Below are positions 1 through 7,043 of a stretch of 64,000 nucleotides of DNA, piece after piece. The notes under the pieces are model-generated. The model was not told the DNA's origin, searched no databases, and saw only the letters and a program-made list of their open reading frames with translations. The position numbers and the translations under genes were made by a program. Position 1 is the first letter of the stretch; the number at the start of each line of letters is the position of its first letter. Origin of the DNA: Thermaurantimonas sp046295455 (lineage in GTDB: Bacteria > Bacteroidota > Bacteroidia > Flavobacteriales > Schleiferiaceae); contig JBKBNI010000001.1 in assembly GCA_046295455.1 (NCBI GenBank), positions 248,001-312,000 on the forward strand. Reading direction: 5' to 3'.

Positions 1-32
1 ACCTGCCCTACAGAAGCAGGTGGTTTTTATTT
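1..32 (+). terminator. Possible rho-independent terminator at the left edge
   Basis: A 6-bp stem (bases 1-6 with 16-21) encloses a 9-base loop and is followed by a T-rich tract at 24-32. It would end a plus-strand gene lying left of the window. The stem may extend beyond base 1, so its strength cannot be judged. Confidence 0.4.
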
Positions 33-184
33 GTTCGCAATGATCATAAATAATCATCCTTAATATGTGAAATGCAATTTACATGCAGGACAGAAATGCA
101 GGCTTTTGGATGAGGTTTGTCTCTGGCAGGCAGGTATGGTGGATTTTTATCAATCGAATGGATTACCGGGCACATAGGAAGTTG

Positions 185-205
185 AAAAATAGGCGGTGGT
201 TGCCT
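185..205 (-). terminator. Weak terminator after the R-M island
   Basis: Directly after the stop codon of the helicase gene (208-210), a short 4-bp GC stem (191-194 with 202-205, 7-base loop) is followed on the minus strand by a short U-run (185-190). It is in the right place to end the five-gene minus-strand unit, but the stem is short. Confidence 0.35.
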
Positions 206-207
206 TG

Positions 208-2781
208 TTATTTCTGTTCCGGTTCGTTTACAAAATTTTTTTCGTAATCTTTTCTGCCCAATACGGTGTCATAAAGTCCAATGTCTTGTCCTTCATGTCT
301 GTTGATTCCGATATATTCCAAACTCGCATCTTCGTAGCGCTTGAATTTGTACACGGCATCATTCATCAAGGCAGAATTGAACACGCCAAGACTTACCAGT
401 AATTCAAAGTCTCTGACCGAAAGTCCCGTTACTTTTTTGAAAAGTCCCGGCTCCAATTGTGTGATCACATCTCTAAGACTTCTCTCCCGGTAGTCGGTCA
501 GGTACATAAATACGGGAATACGGGTAGCAAACTTAATGAGTTTCTCCTGGATTTGCTTTCTCAGACTTTTGTATTCCTTTTCCGCATCTGTAAGTTCCTT
601 TTTCTCTTTCTTGCTCAGTCCGCGGTCGTTGGCTTCTTTCTTTGCTTTTTTAACGGCCTCCGACTTGTTGATAATGGTTTCTATGTCTTGATTCAAATTC
701 CGGAAGCCTTCTATATTCATCAAGGCTTTCATTGCTTCTTCGTTTGCCATCAATCGGGCAAGGGTGTTGTTGTCCACATTCACGAGTAAGGCGCTTTCCC
801 AGCGCCTTGCCAAAAGCGTTGCGGTGGTGCCGCTCATGGCCATATCCAAAATTCCAGCGGCATCTACTTGCTTCATCGAGCTGCCATCATAAGCCAATAC
901 AGGCAGGAAGTTGATAAACTCTTCTACGTTCTTTTCGGGGTTCGATTCGTTAACATTCAGTCGGCAAGCATAATCAGCAATTTGTCTTAATGCACGATCG
1001 GGAGCAAAGTCAAAAACATAACATTCTTCTTTCAGTATTTCTTCTTTGTTTGGCGATTTGCTGTCGGGGTTTTTAATGACCCAAGGCGTTTGCACACGAA
1101 ATGCCGCTTGAAAATAGGTCTCGGGACTGGAAGAATTTCGCAACATAAAAATCCCTGTCCACGGTTTTACCGAAACGCCTGTGGTGAGTTTGCCACACGA
1201 AAGCGTAATGGTTTTGGATTCCAAAGGATTGTCGGTCATGGCATCTAAAACCGGGGGCAAGGCTTCTATGCCAATGCCGGCTTGCGTACCTGCCGCAACC
1301 ACCACTTTGTAATCGTGGTAAAAGGTGTTTTGTCTTTTCTGAAGCAAATTTGCCATCGCATAGCAAGCCGATACGCTGGGCAAAAACCAAAAGGTGTGAT
1401 TGAGCACTTTGAGCAATGGAGCGTGTGAAAACGGCAAGGGCGGTTTTTTAGCTCCCATTTTCAAAAGGTCAACGGTGGTTTCGCTGAACGAACCACGAAT
1501 TAAGTCCAACCATTTTTGTACTTCATCTTCGTATTTGAAGCAGGCTTTTCGTCCTTCCCCTTCGGCCTTGAAGAAGAGGTTCAAATCAAAACCGTCAAAC
1601 TCGCCTTGCAGCGCAATTTGGCGAATGGAATCGGGTAATTGGTAGGTGAGCATGACCATTTGGGGCAGGGCGGCATAGGGGTTTGGGCCTTTTGTATCGT
1701 CCCAATTTTCTTTTGCTCGTTGTTCGTCTGAATACGTCCAATTGAAAATTTGCTCTTCGATAAATTCACCTGAACTAATTGCCCGAAATGGCGTACCTGA
1801 CAAATACAAATAATGATGGGTGCTGATTGGGATAATCTTCTCTAAGTGTTCCGCTTTGTCTTCTTCGGCAATCCCTTCTTTTTCAATCTTTTTGTATGCC
1901 TCAATTTCCTTCTCGGCTTCTAAATCTTTACCGAATAAATCTTTGGCATTTTCTCGCCAAGCCCCAAAATGATATTCGTCAAAAATGACACAATCCCACA
2001 TGGTGGCATGTACCCATTCATTCTTGGCTTTGATGCCACCGGTCTTTTTGTCTGTTCCGAGAAAATCCTGAAACGAACCAAAGCAAACCAAGGGTTGGTT
2101 TCGGCTTCGCTCAACCACCCTAGCAATTTCTTCGTCAGCTATGTTTTCATTTTTCGAAACAAATTGCCAACCTTTGAAGTCCACGTGAGAAAGTAAATCT
2201 TCTTTCCAGGCATCTTCAACGGCTGGTTTGAAGGTGAGCACCAATACTTTTTTCCAACCCATTTTTTTAGCCAATTGATAACTGGCAAATGTTTTTCCGA
2301 AACGCATTTTGGCGTTCCAAAGGAAATGGGGCGTGCTGTCGGGGTTTTCTTGCTTGAAACTCTTGAAATAGGCAATGGTCTTATTGACGGCTGCTTCTTG
2401 TTCGGGTCGCATACCGAAAGTGAGCACACGGTTTTCTTCTGTTTTCTCGCCTGTTTTGATTTGGTGTATGGCTCTACGCAAATCATTTAAAGTGCATTTA
2501 TACCATTCGCCACTTGCGTTTACTATTTTCCATGCTTTTAAAAGGCGGTGTACATCGTGATCGGTAAAACTGCTTCCGTCACGCCTCATTGCCGATTCTT
2601 CAAATACAATTTTATATGGAATGGCGGCAGTGCCTAACTGTTCTCTGATGCGTGTTTGTGCATCGCGGTCGGTATAGCCGATTTTGAGCAAACCCTTGTG
2701 CGTTTCCACCCCCACCAACTCATACGCATAAATGGTTGGATTGGCGGACGGGCGGGGTGGAAAGAATTCTTTTTTACTCAT
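208..2781 (-). CDS. GIY-YIG nuclease / SF2 helicase fusion, putative restriction subunit
   Basis: 857 residues. The N-terminus (about 15-105) looks like a GIY-YIG-type nuclease: Y18, an I-G-Y motif at 34-36, arginines at 44-46 and E92 in GEWYKC are the candidate active-site residues. A superfamily 2 helicase core follows, with a Walker A-like AKMRFGKT at 157-164, DEYH at 268-271, an SGTPFR motif, and a late QAAFRVQTPW motif resembling motif VI. The tail is Lys/Glu rich and probably helical. The gene overlaps the upstream RhuM/Fic gene by 8 bp and is last in a five-gene unit containing two methylase-type proteins, so the likely job is ATP-dependent DNA cleavage in a restriction-modification system. 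No nuclease other than GIY-YIG was recognised. Function is inferred; domain calls are from motifs only. Confidence 0.75.
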   Translation of the reverse strand: MSKKEFFPPRPSANPTIYAYELVGVETHKGLLKIGYTDRDAQTRIREQLGTAAIPYKIVFEESAMRRDGSSFTDHDVHRLLKAWKIVNASGEWYKCTLNDLRRAIHQIKTGEKTEENRVLTFGMRPEQEAAVNKTIAYFKSFKQENPDSTPHFLWNAKMRFGKTFASYQLAKKMGWKKVLVLTFKPAVEDAWKEDLLSHVDFKGWQFVSKNENIADEEIARVVERSRNQPLVCFGSFQDFLGTDKKTGGIKAKNEWVHATMWDCVIFDEYHFGAWRENAKDLFGKDLEAEKEIEAYKKIEKEGIAEEDKAEHLEKIIPISTHHYLYLSGTPFRAISSGEFIEEQIFNWTYSDEQRAKENWDDTKGPNPYAALPQMVMLTYQLPDSIRQIALQGEFDGFDLNLFFKAEGEGRKACFKYEDEVQKWLDLIRGSFSETTVDLLKMGAKKPPLPFSHAPLLKVLNHTFWFLPSVSACYAMANLLQKRQNTFYHDYKVVVAAGTQAGIGIEALPPVLDAMTDNPLESKTITLSCGKLTTGVSVKPWTGIFMLRNSSSPETYFQAAFRVQTPWVIKNPDSKSPNKEEILKEECYVFDFAPDRALRQIADYACRLNVNESNPEKNVEEFINFLPVLAYDGSSMKQVDAAGILDMAMSGTTATLLARRWESALLVNVDNNTLARLMANEEAMKALMNIEGFRNLNQDIETIINKSEAVKKAKKEANDRGLSKKEKKELTDAEKEYKSLRKQIQEKLIKFATRIPVFMYLTDYRERSLRDVITQLEPGLFKKVTGLSVRDFELLVSLGVFNSALMNDAVYKFKRYEDASLEYIGINRHEGQDIGLYDTVLGRKDYEKNFVNEPEQK

Positions 2782-3745
2782 TGATGAGGTTCATAATTAG
2801 TTTTATCATAATGTCCTTTTCTGATGGATTGCTTTGAGATACGAGCAATGCCAATGCCGTGAGACCGTTGTCGTTTATTTTCAGTTCACCCGATTTTTTG
2901 AACTGGTGTTTGTTCTTCTCCAGAAACCAGATAAACAGGAATGCTCCTATACGCTTGTTGCCATCAATAAACGAATGGTTTTTGATGATGAAATACAGCA
3001 GGTGTGCCGCCTGCTCCTCTATGCTCGGGTAAAGGTATTTACTGTCGAATGTCTGAACGATGCTTTGCAGTGAACTTTTGAAACTTTCGTCTTTTTCTTT
3101 GCCAAAAAGTTCTGTGGCTTCTTTTTTGGCTATCAGTTGTTTTTTGAGTTCGGAAATGGCCGTTTTGGCTTCATCGTATTGTATTTCGTAGGTGATGTTT
3201 TCGGATAGGTTGCCGATTTGAACCGAATGGCTGTCGTATTGGTTGAGGAGCACAAAACTTTTGGTGTAGTGGCTCAGTATTTCCAATAGTCCTTTTGCTT
3301 CCTGCAACTGTAGGGTTTCTGCTTTGCCCGACTGCTCAATCAGTTGCACCATTTTGCCCAATTCCTCCAGTCGTTTTTGGTTGATGGTGTATCCTTTTAC
3401 CAGATGTTCTTTAAGCCGCTCGGTTGCCCATATACGAAACTGCGTGCCGCGCAGCGACTTGACCCGGTAGCCTACCGATATGATGACATCAAGGTTGTAG
3501 TATTCAAGCTCCCGCTCTACCTGTCGGTTTCCTTCTAAGCGAACTGTTCGGAATTTCCGAACAGTTGAATCCGGGCTGAGTTCTCCCTCTTCAAATACGT
3601 GCTTTATGTGCTCGCTGATATTTGATTTGGACGATTGAAACAATTCTACCATATCCGCCTGCGTGAGCCAAACGGTATTATCGGTGAGCTGCACCTGTAT
3701 TTTGGTGCGCCCGTCTTCGGTTTGGTAGATCAGTATATCGCTCAT
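2774..3745 (-). CDS. RhuM-family protein with Fic/Doc domain
   Basis: 323 residues in two parts. The N-terminal ~130 residues match the RhuM / virulence-protein type, including the run VWLTQADMVELF near 25-36. The C-terminal part carries the Fic/Doc signature at 257-267 (H257, G262-N263-K264-R265), the motif that positions a phosphate donor in AMP- or phosphate-transferring Fic/Doc enzymes. It sits between a methyltransferase and a helicase-nuclease and overlaps the latter by 8 bp, so it is probably co-transcribed with them. Such genes recur inside R-M loci; whether this one modifies a restriction component, acts as a toxin or regulates the locus cannot be told. No separate antitoxin gene is visible. 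Confidence 0.75.
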   Translation of the reverse strand: MSDILIYQTEDGRTKIQVQLTDNTVWLTQADMVELFQSSKSNISEHIKHVFEEGELSPDSTVRKFRTVRLEGNRQVERELEYYNLDVIISVGYRVKSLRGTQFRIWATERLKEHLVKGYTINQKRLEELGKMVQLIEQSGKAETLQLQEAKGLLEILSHYTKSFVLLNQYDSHSVQIGNLSENITYEIQYDEAKTAISELKKQLIAKKEATELFGKEKDESFKSSLQSIVQTFDSKYLYPSIEEQAAHLLYFIIKNHSFIDGNKRIGAFLFIWFLEKNKHQFKKSGELKINDNGLTALALLVSQSNPSEKDIMIKLIMNLINE

Positions 3746-3756
3746 CTGTATCAGGA

Positions 3757-3882
3757 TTTACAGGATTGTAGGATTTTCAGGATTATTCAGCATCTTGTTC
3801 ATCACTTACATCTCACTTTATTAGAATTTACAGGATTGTAGGATTTTCAGGATTATTCAGCATCTTATTCATCACTTACATC
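3757..3882. repeat. 70-bp-period tandem duplication rich in CAGGATT iterons
   Basis: Bases 3757-3812 and 3827-3882 are two 56-base copies differing at one visible position (g/a), 70 bp apart. Each contains several short units of the type caggatt spaced about 9-10 bases. The right copy overlaps the stop codon of the methyltransferase gene at 3865, and the same unit continues into the coding sequence (3881-3920), producing the Asp/Gln-rich C-terminus of that protein. The left copy lies between that gene and the RhuM/Fic gene. It looks like a local duplication of the gene's 3' end. Confidence 0.8.
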
Positions 3883-5430
3883 CTGCTCATCCTGCAAATC
3901 CTGTGAATCCTGATCCTGACTGATTTCCATCGGACGTATCATGCTTTCTATAAAGGCTATCTCTTCTTCCGTGAGGCCGTATTTTTTGTACAGCTTTTCG
4001 TCTGTCCAAGGTTCGGAGAAGTCTTGAATGGGTACGAATTGATAAGAGTCTTTTGTGATGTGGTGCGAATACATAAACTGGGAAACTAAAAATCTGAAAA
4101 ATCTTGATTTCATATATCCAACAAGATTTTGTGCTTTTACTTCGCTTTCAAATGAACCAATTACCAAATACGTTTCTGTACAAATAGTCCCCGGTGGTAA
4201 AATATCAATTTTTGAAAAAACTTTTCGCTTACCATCTCTGCCCGGATTTCCTGCGTGGTCATAACCGACATAAGAAGTGATTACTTTCCACATATCAATC
4301 ATTTCCACGCCTATAGTAATATCGCTTCGCTTGTAAGGACCTTCTCCTTTTTGCCATCGCAGTATAATATCTCCTGATTTTTGTGGTCTTACAAATGTTC
4401 TAAGCCCGAACGGTTTAGAACTTGAGACCATTGTATTCATTGTTTTTTCTTTTAAAGAAAGCACTTTGCGAACAATGGGTACAGCCTTGCTATTTCGGAT
4501 AAAAGTTGAAAATTCGTTTAATGCACGAATTGAATGGGATTCATTTCCATTGACTACATTTAGGACATCACAGTCGCCCTTGTAATCTTTATCCCATAAA
4601 AAATAACAAATACCGCCCGCAATATCTACCCCAGGAAAACAATCACCTGCATTTTCAAAATCCACTATTTTTCTAATACGATTGTCATTAAGCATTTCTT
4701 TGCGAAAATCATCTAAACCTTTTCCCCCTGCGAACCATCTTGAAGGGATAATCATAGTTAAATATTTAGGGTTCAACCTTTTTGCCTGCTGAACAAACTT
4801 ATGATAAAGAGGTGCGGCACTTTTCCCAAACCCCCCATCACTCAATTGATAAGGCGGATTTCCAACGATAACATCAAATTTCATATTCGTATCTTTAAAA
4901 AGTTGTAAAGGATTTTCGGTGTGGATGAAATTGTAGGCGTAGGTTTCGGCTTCTTCGCCACGGTCATAGACATCTTGGCTTGCACCGCAGTAGGTGCATT
5001 TTCCGTTTGACCAAGTGTGTTTCATCCGCTCATAGCGAATGTTTCCTTGCTCATCATCAAAGGTTTCGCAAACGGAGTATTTGCCATTGGCTGTTTTGGA
5101 GCAATACACGCTTCTGCGGCTTAGTAATGCAGTGAGTTCTGTTAGGGCAATGCCATACAACTGTTGGCTAAAAATGTGGTTAATGCGTGCTTGCTTGTCG
5201 GGTATTTGTGTTTCCAAACCCTTCATCAGTCGCTTTGCCATTTCTCGCAGGAACACGCCACTTTTGCAAACAGGGTCTAAAAACTTGGCGTTGGGGTTGC
5301 TCCATAGCTCGGCAGGGAGCAAGTCGAGCATATCGTTTACCAAATTGGGTGGGGTAAATACCTCATCGTTGCTCAGGTTTGCCAAGCAAGTGAGTACGTC
5401 GGGGTTATAGCTGTCTGAACTATGATTCAT
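3865..5430 (-). CDS. Eco57I-type N6-adenine DNA methyltransferase
   Basis: 521 residues. Family motifs in order: EVFTPP at 23-28 (N-terminal motif X region), SAM-binding motif I LDPVCKSGVFL at 51-61, and catalytic motif IV NPPY at 191-194, which marks an N6-adenine methylase. A CxxC pair (GKCTYCGAS, about 143-151) may be structural. Motif I has Lys where many relatives have Gly; from memory this is common in this Bacteroidota subfamily, so I do not read it as inactivating. The C-terminal third is probably target recognition. The last ~20 residues are low complexity (Gln/Asp/Glu) and are encoded by the CAGGATT iterons. It is the main methylase of the island. Confidence 0.85.
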   Translation of the reverse strand: MNHSSDSYNPDVLTCLANLSNDEVFTPPNLVNDMLDLLPAELWSNPNAKFLDPVCKSGVFLREMAKRLMKGLETQIPDKQARINHIFSQQLYGIALTELTALLSRRSVYCSKTANGKYSVCETFDDEQGNIRYERMKHTWSNGKCTYCGASQDVYDRGEEAETYAYNFIHTENPLQLFKDTNMKFDVIVGNPPYQLSDGGFGKSAAPLYHKFVQQAKRLNPKYLTMIIPSRWFAGGKGLDDFRKEMLNDNRIRKIVDFENAGDCFPGVDIAGGICYFLWDKDYKGDCDVLNVVNGNESHSIRALNEFSTFIRNSKAVPIVRKVLSLKEKTMNTMVSSSKPFGLRTFVRPQKSGDIILRWQKGEGPYKRSDITIGVEMIDMWKVITSYVGYDHAGNPGRDGKRKVFSKIDILPPGTICTETYLVIGSFESEVKAQNLVGYMKSRFFRFLVSQFMYSHHITKDSYQFVPIQDFSEPWTDEKLYKKYGLTEEEIAFIESMIRPMEISQDQDSQDLQDEQDVSDE

Positions 5431-5505
5431 GTGATTTTTGGATTTTCCTGATTCATTTCTTATTAATTTTTAATCCTTTTGAAGTTTATCATTTCATCAT
5501 AGAAA

Positions 5506-5922
5506 TCAAAGTCCAGACGGTCTTTGATTTTTTTGCTTGAATGATTTGTTGGTCAGACGTTTGAATTGAAGAGATTTAGCCCCGAAGTTTATCAGCAAGC
5601 CGACCTCTAAATCATAAGCCTCTAAATAGTTTATTGCCTGAGCTAAGTGTACGTCTTCGAGTTGAATAATCGCTTTAAGCTCAACTGAAATTACCTCTTC
5701 AACCAAGAAATCGACCCTGCGAGTACCTATTTGCTGCATTTTGTAATAAACAGGCATTTCGTGTTCTCTGGTAAATGATAAGCCTTGCAAACCCATTTCT
5801 ATCTCCAACGCCCTTTGATAAATTACCTCTTGAAATCCATTGCCCAATTCGGAATGCACTGTCATAGCACATCCGATAATTTTGGAAGTCAATTCGGAAT
5901 ATTTGTATTCTTCTTTAATCAT
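5506..5922 (-). CDS. GxxExxY family protein
   Basis: 138 residues. It matches the GxxExxY family (PD-(D/E)XK-like fold): G27-N-G-F-Q-E-V-I-Y35 near the N-terminus, followed by RRVDFLVEEVISVELKAI, in which Asp, Glu and Lys form a nuclease-like triad on predicted beta strands. No activity has been firmly assigned to this family as far as I know. It lies between two methylase-type genes on the same strand with short gaps, so it is probably part of the same transcription unit; an accessory role in restriction is only a guess. Confidence 0.75.
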   Translation of the reverse strand: MIKEEYKYSELTSKIIGCAMTVHSELGNGFQEVIYQRALEIEMGLQGLSFTREHEMPVYYKMQQIGTRRVDFLVEEVISVELKAIIQLEDVHLAQAINYLEAYDLEVGLLINFGAKSLQFKRLTNKSFKQKNQRPSGL

Positions 5923-5945
5923 AAACCGTCATTTAATCATAAAAA

Positions 5946-6602
5946 TCATAGTTCAGACAGTTTTAGGAAATGTACAGGCGGAAAATCCTTAACAGGTTCG
6001 TCAATGGCTGCTGGGTTGCCTTCGTCGTTGAAGAGTGAAAACTGGTGCGTTTTCTCCACCAAAAATTTAAACATATAATCTCTGCGTTTGAGCATAGAGC
6101 CGTTTACGGCACTCCATTCAGAAAACACGATGGGCTGTTTGGTGACGGGATGGGTAAAGGTCAGCGCATCCCCCCAGAGTATGTTTCTGCTCAATAGAAA
6201 TTTTACGCTTCGTCTGCATTCAGTTTTGCATTTCTCCTTAAAAAGCGCCGAATAGCGTTCGTCAAAAATTTCAAACAGCCGTTCGCGGCATTCCTGCGCG
6301 TTGTCTTCGAGAATTTCGACCCCGTAGATGCTCGAAACGGCCAGAACGGCGTAGCGCTCCCACTCAATCTGGCTTTTGCTATATCGGCTGCTTACTACGT
6401 CCAGTTTACGCCTGAGAATTTCAGCCAAAAAGTTGCCGTTGCCGCAGGCAGGTTCAAGGAAACGGGACTCTATACGCTCCGTTTCATGCTTTACCAAATC
6501 CAGCATATCATTGACCAACCATCCGGGCGTAAAAACTTCGCCGTATTTGGCAACCCGTTTTTTGGATTTCACTTGTTTTTCCTGTGTTAATTCCTTGCTC
6601 AA
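5946..6602 (-). CDS. Short N6-methylase-like protein (R-M subunit M)
   Basis: 218 residues. YGEVFTPGWLVNDMLDLV near 20-37 and LEPACGNGNFL near 48-58 are the motif X region and the SAM-binding motif I of adenine methylases. There is no NPPY-type catalytic motif. The protein therefore looks like the cofactor-binding half of a methylase, without catalytic motif IV or target recognition domain. Paired with the complete methylase downstream it could be a partner subunit; it could also be a remnant, but it has an intact frame and a promoter-like box just upstream, and proteins of this length with the same motifs recur in Bacteroidota R-M loci. First gene of the island. Confidence 0.7.
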   Translation of the reverse strand: MSKELTQEKQVKSKKRVAKYGEVFTPGWLVNDMLDLVKHETERIESRFLEPACGNGNFLAEILRRKLDVVSSRYSKSQIEWERYAVLAVSSIYGVEILEDNAQECRERLFEIFDERYSALFKEKCKTECRRSVKFLLSRNILWGDALTFTHPVTKQPIVFSEWSAVNGSMLKRRDYMFKFLVEKTHQFSLFNDEGNPAAIDEPVKDFPPVHFLKLSEL

Positions 6603-7043
6603 TTTGATTCTTTTTTATTTGTTTCGATGTCAAAGTTAAATGATGGAGTAATTGGTCTTGCTGTGACTGGCTAAAAGGCACACGTAAGTATGTCCGGATA
6701 ATCTGGTACTTTTTATGATGCGTTAGAGTTATGTTTCGTCTTATTGTCATTTGATTTTTGAAGTATCCTGTTTGAAGGCATACTTCTGCCTGAATGTAGT
6801 AAGAAACACAACCGGATAGGTGCTTTACTACCAGAGTAGATCGCTTTAGAAATTGCATAATGCTCCGGAGATCCGCACACTGTATTGCATAGGTCGGATG
6901 AGTCGATGAAGCTGCCGGAACATCAGCGGTACAGCTTTGAATAAAAATTGCCTCCCTGCATACGCTGAAATTACATCAAATGCTGTAGTTCATAAAAGGA
7001 AAAAGATTACCCTTTTTGCAGTGCAAACCCAACCTCACTTTTT
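6603..7043. other. Intergenic region between divergent R-M and OmpA genes
   Basis: About 440 bp separating the minus-strand island from the plus-strand OmpA gene. A minus-strand frame continues through part of it but shows no recognisable protein. One promoter-like box is listed separately. I see no repeat or RNA gene here. Confidence 0.5.
6631..6638 (-). promoter_or_regulatory. Bacteroidota -7 box (TAACTTTG) of the R-M operon
   Basis: On the minus strand the bases read TAACTTTG, a full match to the TAnnTTTG -7 element, about 29 bp before the start codon at 6602. No good TTG -33 element lies at the expected 18-19 bp spacing, so the call is tentative. Confidence 0.35.

Noticed and set aside
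6508..6858. 116-codon minus-strand frame upstream of the R-M island
   Set aside because: Overlaps the short methylase gene in another frame and shows no family features.
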